A stretch of 64,000 nucleotides of DNA from Gautieria morchelliformis (taxonomy: Eukaryota > Basidiomycota > Agaricomycetes > Gomphales > Gomphaceae), in NCBI GenBank assembly GCA_015179125.1, contig WHVA01000029.1:372001-436000 (forward strand), in the 5' to 3' direction. Shown piece by piece: positions 33,105 to 44,994 of this stretch. The notes under the pieces were generated by a model, which searched no databases, was not told the DNA's origin, and saw only the letters and a program-made list of their open reading frames with translations. A program made the position numbers and the translations under genes. Every line of letters begins with the position of its first letter. Positions within the stretch are counted from its first letter, which is position 1.

Positions 33105-35634
33105 TCATGCCACAGGTGTTACAGTAAGGGGGAGCGCCGTACGCCCCGAATCCGAGCCTTTGACCCTGCATATACGTATCAGTCAGTACAAACTGAACTA
33201 TAAACATCCATAGACAGGGAGATCAGACTCACATTGGGCTCATGGTGGTCGTGGACGCTCTCAGGATCTCAACATTTCCATGCGGGGGGGAAAATTCAAA
33301 GTTCTCAATAAGCTCTGCGAGAATCACTTGCATCTCCAGCATCCTGGTTGTGCAACATGTGAGGCAAAGACAAAACGGAACGCTGGAAAACAACACGACA
33401 TACGCATACCGCCATCTAAAATAATTAACTCAAATACTCAGCTGTTCCAGATTCTGTATTCCACCGACTGCAATTGCAAGGCTCACCCGATGCAGTTACG
33501 TCCACCACTGCTGAAAGTAGCTCTAGAACAATAGTGGAATTAATATTCGCCGCGTAGAAGAAACCGTCATTGTGGCTTAGCCGGTACATGTTTGCATAGA
33601 CACCCACGGCAGTCTTCGCGGTGATACGCGTCTCCTCAAGGAATCGTTGGGGCCTCCAAATGTCCGCGTCCTCTCCCCACACCGACTGCAGTCTGTAGTC
33701 GGACGGAATGGCCAAAATGTTGCAAAATCTGGGAAAGCTGGAGGTACTACTTGCCTGTTGAAAGCCGCAACTGATAAGAGGATGCCCTGTCCCTTGCTGA
33801 TAGGAATGCCAGTGATAAACTGACCCGTCTTCGTTCGCAGTGGTGTGGAGAGCGGTATGACATCATCACAGCCAGCTATGCGCGGAATTTGTGGTGAAAT
33901 AGGGTGAAATCTAAGGGTTTCCTGAGAGGAGACAAACGAAGAAAGTCAGATTTCAGTTACGCAGTCGCGCACAACAGGACGAACCTTCAAGACTGCCCCC
34001 AAGAGTCTAGTAGAATCCAAATCGGCGGCAGTCAGCTCTGTATCTCCGCGCTGTACAGCCTGTACACGTTTCGCTTTAATTTCTTGTCTGAGCTCGTTTT
34101 GGACCTTGGGGTGAATGGATAGGCTGTACAATGCCCACGAGATTGTATTCGCAGTTGTTTCATGGCCTGCTACCATCAAGGTCCTTCATATCTTTCAGAA
34201 TTCAATCCTGCACACCATGAGACAGAGAAATTTTGGCACTCACGTGAGCTGGGCCAGAAGTTCACCATTCGACAGTTTATTGGAGGTAGTCGCTGATAGA
34301 TTTGCACTGACTGCCCCAACAGGTGCAAATGAGCGACCGGGTGAAACAGTCCTGGGAAAATACTCACCGATCCGACTGAGAATGTCGTGACAGCTGTCCT
34401 TACCGTTGATATCTGAGTGGGGTTGTCTATCCACCAAGGACTTGGCGACACGTTGTGCTATTCGCTTGTAATTCTGCACCTGGGAGATCGCCTTATTTGG
34501 ACGAATTTGCAGGAGGATGGAGAGCACCCATTTGGGGAGAATGCCACAAATGGCCTCAAACGCGAGTGAGAAGTCAGAACGCTGCAGAAACGCGTCGACA
34601 CTTTCATCCCCCCGTGAATATGGGTAAACGTATATCTAGCAATTACAGAGCTTACAAAAGGTTGTCATAAGCCTGATACAATTCGTTTTTGGTAGCGTCC
34701 CCTAACGCCCCGAATGGATAGTCAAATGCGGCTAATGTTTTAGGCAAAGGGTTAAAACAAATTTCTATCGAGGTGAATGGGTTCTCACTGGCACCAAGCA
34801 TGTCAAGAGTGGTGCGATACATCCATGGCAGAACGTCAAATTCAGCAGACGGGTTTCCCCCCTCTGTGACTAAATCCTTCCAGGCTGACACGGCCTATGG
34901 ACGTATACTTTAGTCAGGCATCATAAGATGATAATGGCGCAGATCTACCTGCTGAACTGTCTGTCTGAACAAGGGCAGGTGTTTTTTGATTGCAGCAGAA
35001 GAGAAGGCGGAATCCATGATTTTTCTGTGGCGGGAGTGCTGAGCCCCTGTCAAGCAAAACAACAGTACATCCATATGAATATTCAAATAAATATCATGAA
35101 ACAACAAACCCTCAGCCCATATAAGACCTTGTCCCATAAAAAGGTCCGTTAAGAACCTAAACTCAGGGGATTTGGGAAATTTGTAACATGATGCATTAAG
35201 AATATACTGAAAGGCCTTTCAGTGAAGCGTGTGAACTCAGTAAATCCGAGGACCAAGCCAAATTGCTAACCTTGGGGTCCGTAGTAAACAATACATCGCG
35301 CTACATCCGGGAGTAAGGCTCCTCGTTCAGACCAATTGCTACCGACTTACTCCAAAGGTACCCTTTATTCGCACAGCATCCCCAAAGGCGTTAGTCCACG
35401 AGAAATCTGCGTCTCCCACATTTACGGGACGGACTAATGCTGGAAGATTTCCTTACAAAACTCTTGTCAGAGGGAAATTTTCTCTTGCAGAACAGCTACA
35501 GGCTCACCGACCAGCCACGATCCTGGTGGGGGACCGAAAAGAGTTGAAATGGGTCGAGGGCGGAGTCGACTGAAAGCTATGTGCAAAAAGAGCACTGCGA
35601 CCAGAAAAATTGCACACAAGGAAGGATGTGGCAT
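33105..35634 (-). CDS. Cytochrome P450 monooxygenase, 16 exons
   Basis: Heme-thiolate monooxygenase of the endoplasmic reticulum. Exons on - that keep frame throughout: 35634-35508, 35451-35351, 35300-35271, 35215-35110, 35046-34949, 34894-34789, 34731-34656, 34600-34368, 34292-34244, 34183-33985, 33921-33755, 33692-33588, 33522-33487, 33415-33404, 33343-33233, 33165-33105. Product 538 residues, usual for the family. It has an N-terminal membrane anchor (AIFLVAVLFLHIAF), a proline hinge (FGPPPGSWLVGNLP), oxygen-binding AGHETT, the K-helix ETLR, and the heme loop FSSGGRNCIG with its cysteine. No break seen. One intron uses a GC donor (33754-33753) and one exon has only 12 nt. Substrate unknown; fungal P450s of this kind act in detoxification or secondary metabolism. 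An old Copia element begins close to its start, so the promoter may be altered. Confidence 0.9.
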
Positions 35635-35956
35635 GGGGGGTGATGTGAGTGAAGTTCACAGTCGATAGAGGTCGCGTTGCTGGGGAGGGGCACGTGAACA
35701 TGTGAGTCGTGGTTTGAGACGCTGGATGTGGCTCTGACGGGTAGGTCAGGTGTCGAACCCACTGTCATATTTTGCTAGAGTATAGGTGGGCAGAATTCTG
35801 CGTAGTATCTATCTATAACTCCGGCGGCTGCAGCAGCCAATCCCATATGCCTGATTCCCAGTGAGAATCATCTACTGGCAGCGAGGTGGCACCAGGTAGG
35901 AGGCGTAGATGCCTTGAGGTGAGGCGACGATTCGGTTAAGATCGGTTGACATCGGT
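35635..35956. other. P450 upstream region and left edge of old Copia element
   Basis: Contains the P450 promoter and probably the leader or LTR of the Copia element that resumes at 41100. I could not fix the boundary. The 9 bp before the MULE (35957-35965) are its duplicated target. Confidence 0.4.
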
Positions 35957-35965
35957 CACGAGATG

Positions 35966-36180
35966 GGATGTACAGCCCACCCAACCGATTTCCTTTTTGA
36001 GAGACACGCAAAAACACCAATTAGCGCCAGGATATTTCGGCGATTAGCAGGATACTTCGGCGATTCGGACACCTCCCCGAGCCCTTTAGGACTTCGACGA
36101 GATAGTCCTTCCGCGTTGTCCACGACGACACAGACAGGCAGGACGACGGATTTGTAGGAAAGGAGTTGGCGTGGCCAGGG
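35966..36180 (+). repeat. Left terminal inverted repeat of the MULE
   Basis: Pairs with 39845-39957 plus 40996-41090. Shared blocks include TTAGGACT-CGACGAGATAGT and GACACAGACA. Confidence 0.88.
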
Positions 36181-36357
36181 CATGGCCAGGGCGTAGCATG
36201 GGGTAGTAACTACTGGAATGTGAAACTGTTTGCGCAAAGCCTTGTCATTGCGCACGCGCAATTCTGCTCTGCATGTTTTTGATGCTAATGTAGTCTGTAC
36301 AAGTACTGTACAGAGGAGCACCGGTAGACTACGTAAAGGTAAAGCAAGTGCAGTACG

Positions 36358-39300
36358 TTAGTGCGGCCGGTAGGATTCCTTCCGCTTCGAACGTTTCTCA
36401 GGCGAGGCACCGAGCAAGTCAACGATAGTGCGCTTCACGCCACGAGATTCCAGCGACAATGTGGGCCTTGGCGGGGTGATTGGTAGTGGAAGCCTTGCTG
36501 CATGACCAGACTGGCTATGGCCAGCGAGCCTTAAGAGTTCATTCTGTAAGGAGCCTAGGGCATGTGTAAACACAACCGCGCGTGTGCTGCTACCCTGGTC
36601 AGGCAATGATCGGCATTGCCTGAGATACGTTGTGAGTTCTCCGACCTTGGGAGTAACGCCTTCTAACTCATAGAAGACACGTGCAATAGTTTGCTCGTCG
36701 AAGGCACCCTTCGATGTTGCCTGGATGCTGATTATGTCAAATCGGTCGAACTCGTCATTGTCGTCGGGTGTGTCTGTGTTGTCAGACTCTTCTTCATTTC
36801 CTCCATTATTCCCTTCCTCCATTTCATCCGTAGCCTCATTTGCCGTGCTGACCGATTCTAAATCATCCAGAAAGGCATCTTCCGACTCCCGGAGGGCATC
36901 CTCAGCCGCAACGGCGGCTTTTTGGGTGAGACTACGTATAGCTGGCGCAGTGCCCTGAGGGAGATCAGCCTCAACATTCTGTGACTGGCAGACACGGGCT
37001 TCCTCGATGGTGTCAGGTAGGTGTATGGGAGGTAAACGTATCCCTCGTTGCTGCAAAGTATCGAGCTGCAGGAGGGCCGCACGTATATGTTTACAGGCTC
37101 CACCTCTAGAGGAGAAGTCGGGACACGTGCATCCAGCGGTATTGTTGAATGATAGGTAGACTTCATATGAAACAGGCTGACTTTCGACATCCAGAGCAAG
37201 AGATGAATGGCATATGAATGTGAGTTGATTTTTCTCCACTGTAGGAACACCAATTTGATTGTTGGACAATAGTTGGGTAGCTTCAATGTCTCGACTCTCA
37301 TCCTTCTGCAGATACGCAAGATTGGGAATACGCCCTGTGGCTTTTGAGCCCCCTTCTTTTCTAACAGAGAAGTATCTCCAGGGATAGCATGGATCTGTGT
37401 CTCCCATACATGTATGTCCTTTTTTTAGGCCATCCGTTGCTGGAAGATTGATGGCAGTATTTTGCCAACAAGGAGCTTCACCAGCACGTCTACGCGGAGA
37501 CGCCGTCCACCACGCTGCCAACGCCATAAGTGTTTGTGCTTGAGAACTCAATTGAAGGACTCTAAGTGGTTTGTTGTCGGAAGTACACCATCGAGCGGAC
37601 AGCCTAGGATCTTCGCAGCCACTTGGCGGCCATAGTCTGACCAGCTGCTCCACAAATTCTCCGTGCACCAGTAAGTGAGAAGGTAGCCATTGAGGTGTTT
37701 AATGGCTTTCTCAACAATTGCAGAGTGCCCCTGTTGTTTGACCGCCTCTAATACCTTCCCCTCATCCGCAATGACTTCATGCGCAGCTGTGATGGATAAG
37801 GTCTGAACGAGGCGCTCCTCAACTTGGCGAAGTCGTTTTTTGACATCAACATGTAACGGTGAGTCACCCTTCACCTCTTTATTACGATGGTTGCGCCATG
37901 ACTGCCGGATATGAAACTTGCATATAAGCAGCGAAATCCAAGGGAACACCATAAGAAGGGCTCCTCTCTCCATTAAGTCCGTATCGGTAATGGCTACCTG
38001 TATGTCAAATTCTTCGCCATTAGCAGTTCCCAATGACATCTTCATTCGTTCAAAAGTTTTGCAATGATATCTGTTGTATACCCTGCCGCTGTGTGCCGGT
38101 TCCCGGAAGGTGCAGAGAAAAGGAGAAAGGCACGTGGAACACCTTTCTTATCCTCATCAATGCCCATGACAATGAAGAGCAATAGCTTGCGATCACAAAC
38201 CCCGAATGTCCCGTCCAAAATAATCTGAGACTTGTGAGCGTATTTCCATGCAGCCTTCCGCATTGCTGGAATTGCAATGCAAATCTCCAACCTCTTTTCC
38301 TTGGTATCTCGAGGGCTAGGCGGATGCTCACAACTTTTTATTACCTGTAGCTTCACCCATTTTATTCTCAGATTATAGAAAAGAAGAGGATGAAAGTACA
38401 TGCCAATCTTATTGTTGGGATATAAATAAATTTACGTTTGTCCCTCCCCGAGCGGCGGCTCCGCTGGCGAGAACACCAATTCTTATTTTTACCCCTCTTC
38501 TTATTTTTTCTACCCACTTTTAATATACACTATATCATTATAACTATTCATACTAATACTCCTACTCATATCTATTAGAAGTATCTAGCCAAGTATCTGT
38601 TATTCTATCTTGTAGTCAGATACTCTCTCATATGTATATATATCTTTGAGATGTTTAAATATATACAGAATCATCTAATAACATCTATTATTCTCCTTAT
38701 AAATACTACTGTATATTCCTATATGTTGTTATTAATACTCTTATAGTATATATTATATACTCATATATGCTGTATTACATAACCATTATGATTATCCTCC
38801 CTATAGTGGAAGATTGCATCACGCAGAGCCTTGTCAAATTGCGGGCTATTCGGATCCAGCCACTCATGCACATTGATATGTGCCTGCTCCGATACCTTGA
38901 TCCCCTGCTGCCTATTGAATTGCCGATACAGCGACCTTGTACATCTTCACTGCGAAGATGCCATCAATATGTAGACTTTCCAAGATCGTGGGGTTGTTCA
39001 CAGTACAGGTGTGCGTCAAGCATTTGCCAGTTACATTCCTGGATATCTGTCAACGTGGCCCCATCTCTGAGCTGCTTCAATGCAACTCCATAGACTGAAG
39101 GATGCAGCGGCACTGAAGGAAAGCATGCAATGACTGCTTCCTTGCATTCCTCATTGTGAATGAGGTAACCACATATACGAAGGATATTTTGCGTGGATAA
39201 AAGGTATGTGACCTCTACATGGGCGAGACATCCAGTGAAGTTGACTGCATTCAGATGTTTCTTGTATCCAGCAGCCTGGTGGTCATATCCACAATCACTG

Positions 39301-39690
39301 TTACATGCTTCATCAGTATGAACAATACATAGGTAAGTCATGCGATGCACCATTGAAATAGCACACGGTGGCTCCTATTATGGGATTTCCCGCTATTCCT
39401 GGCCCATTTATTACTCCAATGACTGGCAAGACTTTCCCAAGCATCGAAGTCCAGCTGGAGAGTTGCCATGCATGCTGTGGGTTCAATTTGCTGTGTCTCA
39501 TTAGTGGAGAGGAAGGTATAGTCTTCTATCTTGTTTGTCTTGTAGATCTCCTCAATTTTACATCTTTGAGCCCCACTTAAGTCTAGTTTGTCAGTATAAA
39601 CTTTTGCAGCCATACGATGAGACGAAAGCGACGAGCTTTGTGGTTCCACAGTCCTCCAAATGTTTGACAGCCCTTTAGAGTTCATTCGTG
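36358..39690 (-). pseudogene. MULE transposase, broken
   Basis: DDE transposase of the Mutator superfamily. From right to left: an N-terminal part (39685-38770, with HSDxxCGYDHQ-like cysteines and LYRQFNRQQGIKVSEQAHIN), an AT-rich interruption (about 38405-38770), then the catalytic part. The first aspartate is in IILDGTFGVC (near 38220) and the second in ITDTDLMERGAL (near 37990). The C-terminal SWIM zinc finger is CTCPDFSSRGGACKH (near 37130-37085), followed by an acidic tail. Breaks: a one-base frame slip near 38044, a stop in NHLESFN-VLK at about 37548, further frame change near 37400, and the AT-rich block. So it is not functional as it stands. Ordinary DNA transposon, no host role seen. 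Confidence 0.88.
38405..38770. other. AT-rich block inside the MULE transposase
   Basis: About 365 bp. The left tenth is GC-rich (CTCCCCGAGCGGCGGCTCCG), the rest nearly all A/T with many TATATA and CTAT runs. It separates two parts of the transposase. It may be an inserted short element or a very long degenerate intron. No clear duplication at its ends. Confidence 0.5.
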
Positions 39691-39844
39691 AGCGCTGCTG
39701 CTGGGATTAAGACACAGTTGTCGGAAACAAATGACCGTTGGTTACCTTTCATGTCTCAGAATTTGTCTGATCCCACATCTTTGCGTTAGTGATGAGCATA
39801 AGACAGTGTACTACTGTATTTACATATGCCGTCTCTAAAATAAA

Positions 39845-41090
39845 TTTACCATGTCCTGTCCATGCCAACTCCTATCCTACAAATCCATCGTCCTGCTTGT
39901 CTGTGTCATTGTGGACAACACGGAAGAACTATCTCGTCGCAGTCCTAAAGGGGTGGTTGTCATGACCGGTTTATTTCTCCTACTGCGCTACCTCTATGTT
40001 CCCCCTCGTCACTCCCTAGCATCTTTGCCAGAGTTCGCCGCACCCACCGACCACTCCCCCTCCACGTCCACTCTACTCGCTGTTCGCCCCATTCTCTGAA
40101 CCGCTATTCGCTCCTCGCGCATTCCGCCAGCAGGCACGCCATCAAATATGATCGATCCCAGTCATCCGGCATGATGGTTCATCATTAACCCCATCATCTT
40201 CTTAATCCAACCCCATTGGGCATTCGTATGGCCAAAGTGTGTTCGCAGGACGTCCCTTCCATAGGTCGTGCGGGATCAACCCAGTAAATGAAGAGTCCGT
40301 GCAGGGTAGCATGTATGCGGGTCCCAAGACATGGTTTTGTTCATAAGTGCCTTCGCCCCCTTTACTCTCCATCGTTTCATGTTCGCATTTTTCCCTCACT
40401 CTATTGTATGTTTATTCCATCTACTTAGTATCATGACTGCGCACCCCTATCCGGCCCTAACTCATGACGGCCTCTTTCCTATTCGCTAATATCTTGCGAG
40501 CATTCGATATAAGTAGTTTACATTCGCATGTATATATTCCCCAGTTCAATTATCATACGTCGTTCATCTTGTGCAAATTTGACCTCGCTGTGGTCATCGT
40601 CTTAAGCCTTCTCTTGGAGATTTCCATCTTCGACTAGCAGAGGACTTAGGCGCCACTGGTGAGTTCTCATACTTCATCTTCGTTACCTTAGCCTTCGAAC
40701 CATTTTCTGTGCTGTTGGTGAAGTGCTCCGAAGGAGCACCTTCGCCGGCGAAGGGATTGTCGCTACTTAGACAGCCCTTCCGTGACACCTTGCACATTGC
40801 ATCGTCAAGTGTCACGGGCCATTTCGCTACGACTGTAGATAGGGTGAGCCCCGTTCGGGCAACCCTCTTACCTTGTGAACATTCATTGGTTCACCTATTC
40901 GCCGAACGGCATACTTATTCACGCAAGTTATTCGGGCATTCGCTGTGTTCACTAATACACAATATTAACGCCTAAAAACCAATCTTGACAGTGGTACTTG
41001 GTGAGGTGTCCGAATCACCAAAGTATCCTGGTGCCAATCTATTTTTGCATGTCTCTCAGAAAGGAAATTGGTTGAGTGGGCCTTAAATTC
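39845..41090 (-). repeat. Right terminal inverted repeat of the MULE, split by a solo LTR
   Basis: The repeat runs 39845-39957 and 40996-41090 on either side of the inserted LTR (39958-40990). Confidence 0.88.
39958..40990 (+). mobile_element. Solo LTR, 1.03-kb Ty3 family
   Basis: 1033 bp, TGTCATGACC...CAATCTTGACA, flanked by GTGGT at 39953-39957 and 40991-40995. It sits inside the right inverted repeat of the MULE, so it arrived after the MULE. It is the cleanest copy of this LTR family in the window and is rich in TTCG/CGAA. Confidence 0.93.
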
Positions 41091-41099
41091 CACGAGATG

Positions 41100-41857
41100 T
41101 GTTGCGTGTCCAGTCACGTGCCGCAGTCGATTAGCTAATTCGTCTGAGTTTGAAGGAGGGGATCTCATTTGTTCCTCCTTTGAACTCAGGCTCTGCGCTG
41201 ACAGGTTATCGGCCCCACGCCCTAGTCAAAGGAAGAGAACACATAAAACCCATCCATCATGTCAGACTCGGAGATCGAAGGCCGCATGAGAAGCATAAAG
41301 CTCATGAGCACGAACTACAACACATGGAGCGTCGCGATGCAGGGCAAGCTGATGACAATCAACACATGGCGGATTGTCACTGGAGATTCAATAAGAACTA
41401 CCGACACGAGAGAGACAGAAAAGTGGTTGCTGAAAAGGGAACAAGCAGCCGGCACCCTGTTGAGGCCGCTTTCTCACACGCAATACATCCACATTGAGGG
41501 AGCGATGGATGATCCCATTGAGATGTGGAAGAGGCTGAGAACAGCTCACCGATCGCAAGTCGCAACCACTCAACCCCACGCAATACAAAAGCTACTGAGC
41601 ATATGAAAGGAAGATAGCAAGTCCCTCACAGACTATGTCGCTCGGACAAGCTCAGCCATGAATAATCTCATAGTGTTAGCTCCCAGCACACTCACCGCCC
41701 AAAATGTCATTGATGAAATTGGAATACATGCAACCACCGCAGGACTTGACCAAACAGAGTATGGCACCTTTACCTCATCCTTACTGCTTATTGGCACACG
41801 CGGCCGCACCACCGTGTCCACAGCCTTCCGGAACGAAGACCTGAGGCGTCAGGTGAG
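41100..41857 (+). mobile_element. Old Copia element, gag part
   Basis: Fossil. After a leader (41100-41258) gag starts MSDSEIEGRMRSIKLMSTNY at 41259, typical of the Copia capsid start, and continues to the edge of the inserted Ty3 element at 41857. The element goes on at 45490. A few breaks. Its LTRs were not identified. Confidence 0.8.
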
Positions 41858-42347
41858 TGTAAGGGCAACCCTGGCTGGTTGTGGAGATCACACTACCACA
41901 CAACTGACAAGGGGAAATCCAAAGTATGTATAAATGAATAGAGTATACAAGAGAGGGGATTCTCACCTGACATAGGGAAATCCAAAGAGAAAGGTCTAAG
42001 GACCCCCAATGTCAGCGAGCCCGTATTATACTACGCTGCGCAGTCAGGGACAACACTTGGAACCCACCATCAACCCTGAATCCCCCTGACCTCCCTGACC
42101 CTTGATCGACCGTTGATGCCACCTATTATGCAAGTTGCTTGATTTCCGACACTGTTCCAAGAGTGGAAGTTGGAAATTGGAGTGGAACTGGCAAAGCGAA
42201 CAGAACTGGTGGAAGTTCTCCCAGAAGCGGAATCATTTCCGAAAGCGGAGGCGGAGATGGAATCGGAACCGGAACCGGAGTCGGAAATGGAGTCGGAACT
42301 GGGTGTGGTTTCAGAACTGGAAATGGAAAACAGGGTGTCCCCTGACA
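41858..42347 (-). repeat. 3' LTR of the shortened Ty3 element
   Basis: 490 bp; pairs with 44995-45484. Confidence 0.92.
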
Positions 42348-44994
42348 TCACCCCCCCTCTAGCATGCTGCATCCTCGAATCATGGGACACGAGGGATTGA
42401 AATGCCAGTGAGCGGATTCGGCGAGGGGCACCAGGGTGTGTCCTATAGAACTCGCAGAGTTTGTCCGGAGCGGAGACATCTTGCTCCAGGACCCATGAAT
42501 TCTCCTCATACCCATACCCTTCCCATTTCACAAGGAATTCAAGTCGTCCTTGCACAAACCGGCTGTCCAGGATCCGTTCCACCACATAGTGCTCTTCCCC
42601 ATATACAGTTTCCAGTGGAGGTGGCGGATGAGCCTTCCGACCTGGAATTGGGTCCTCAAGCATAGGGAGTAACTTCACCACGTTGAAGACGGGGTGGAGG
42701 CGGGACATGGACATCGGAAGTCGGAGGCGGTATGCATTCCGTCTGACCCTCCACATCACTGTGAAGGGCCCAAGGCAGCGGTGGGCAAGCTTCTGCGAAG
42801 GGCGTGTAGTGCGGATGTCACTTGCATCTAGATACACCTTGCATCCAACTTGGTACTCTGGGGCAGGAACCTGGCGTTGGTTGTAGTACCTTGCCATGTC
42901 ATCCTTGGCCTTCGCAAGGGCCGACTTGGCTTCCGAAAGGGTGGAGTCCATGCGGTCTCGGGACTCTGCCTGGCGTGGCTCAAAGCCCATCTGTGGGTGT
43001 TGTCCGGAGTCAAGCATGAAGGGACTCTGTTGTGTGGCGGAATGTACGTGGTTGTTGTATTGGAATTCCACCAGTGGAAGTAACTCATCCCAGTCATCCT
43101 GCCTCTCATTGAAAAGAGGCGGAGATATTGCTCCAACTCCTGATTGACCCGTTCCGTCTGTCCATCACCCTGTGGATGGTATGCTGTGGTGGTAGCCAGC
43201 TTTATGCCGAGCAGGCGGTAGAGCTCCCGAGTCAGTTCCGCAACGAACTGCGGACCTTGGTCAGAAATGACTTGCTTCGGGAGCCCGTGCAACTTCCAGA
43301 CATGCGCAAGGAACAGGCGGGCCGCTCCGAGGGCGGTGATCGTCGTGTGCGTCGGAATGAAGTGGGACACCTTGCTTACCGAGTCCACGACATTCATGAT
43401 CGCATCGTAGCCATGGGACTCTGGGAGTTCAACGATGAAGTCGACACTGATGGTGTCCCAGCGGGGTTCTGGAATTGGGAGTGGAACAAGTTCTCTGACG
43501 GGCGGATGTCGCTGTGCTTTGGTTCGGAGACAAAGGTCACCTGTCTTCACGTACTGTCCAATGTAGCGGGACATCTGAGGCCACCAGTGGTTCTGAGCCA
43601 CTAACTCCAGCGTCTTCCACCTGACAGCATGCCCAGCGACCCCTGTGTCATGGAGCTGGGACACAATGCGGTGGAGGAGGTCCGCCCCACCTGGAACATA
43701 GACCTTGTCTCTGAAGTGGAGCAGTCCATCACATTCCGACCATTCCGCTGCCCGTACAGACCGTGAGTGCCCTTTCCGAAGTTCCCCCACTGCCTTCACC
43801 ACCAACTCCTCTTTCTCCCCATTACGGCACTGCCTCCGGATGTCCCGGAGCATTTCCGCTTCCGCCCCAACTGCACTCACTCCTTCTAGGGCGCGGATCG
43901 CAAAGAGACTTGGGCGGAGCAATGTCATATCCGCGTTGTCTCCACTTCCACTTCCATGATCCGCACGGCGGGATAGGGCATTGGGCTTGCCCATGGTGGG
44001 GCCGGGGTGGTGGTGGAGCATGAAGTCGAACCGGGACAGGTGTAGGGACCACCGTGCTTGTCGTCGGTTCAACTTCTTAGACGTGTGGAAATACTCGAGG
44101 TTCTTGTGGTCTGTCCAGATCTCAAATGGGCATAGAGCACCCTCCAGGAAGTGTCGCCACTCCTCAAGCGCTCGGATGATTGCCAGCATCTCCTTGTCAT
44201 GGATCTCATAGTTCCGCTCGACCGGACTAAGGCTCTTAGAGAAGAAGCAATCAGATGCCACCCCCACCATCTTCCGATGACTGTTGTGACAAGACCGCTC
44301 CGGTAGCTGTGTCGGAAGAATCCGCCTCGACTCGATAAGGGCGAGAGTCATCGGGAAATATCAGGACCGGGGCAAAAGTGATCAGCTCTTGGAGTTTGTC
44401 AAAGGAGGCCTGTTCGGGCTCTCCCCACTGCCACCCAACCTCCTTCTTGGTGAGGTCGAAGAGGGCATGGGCGTGGCAGGAGAAGTCCTTGATGAACCGC
44501 CGGTAGAAATTGACAAACCCAATGAAGGACTGGACCTCCTCCTTGTTCCGCGGCATGGGCCAATCCGATACACTGGATCAAAGTCCGCCGGAGTTGCGGG
44601 TTTGACCTTTGCCAACTTCACGGACATCCTCTCTTCTGCTAGCTCCACTTTTCCGAAATACGGCTCATCCAGCATTGCATTTCCACCACTTTGTGGAATA
44701 TCTAACTTAGCTAAACTCGTTTGTAAGGCTGTTTCAATCGCGTCGGTCTTCATCTGATTCCGCCTCAATTCCTCCTCCATATTCTGAAGATGATCATCTG
44801 GATCCATGTCAGAAGGGGAAATATGGGACGGGATTTCTGGGGTTGGGAGCTCGACGTAAGAAGAGGGGCTGTCGTATACCGTGTGCGTGGAAGAGGTTGC
44901 GATCTCCGAGTCGCTGTCTCCGATTCCGAATGCCCCTATGGCGAATGCGACGGGCAGTACAATCGCCGGTCCTCTAGGGGAGAGACTTTTCTGC

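Larger units (their letters stand above)
35966..41090 (-). mobile_element. Mutator-like DNA transposon (MULE)
   Basis: Terminal inverted repeats of about 210 bp: left 35966-36180, right 39845-41090 (the right one split by a solo LTR). Outer ends are GGATGTACAGCCCAC and, in reverse, GAATTTAAGGCCCAC. A 9-bp duplication CACGAGATG lies at 35957-35965 and 41091-41099; 9-11 bp is typical of Mutator elements. The transposase is on - between them. The repeats agree at roughly 85%, so the element is not very recent. Confidence 0.93.

Noticed and set aside
33105-33520. P450 as a pseudogene lacking its heme cysteine
   Set aside because: With short introns placed correctly, FSSGGRNCIG and the following helix are present and all phases agree.
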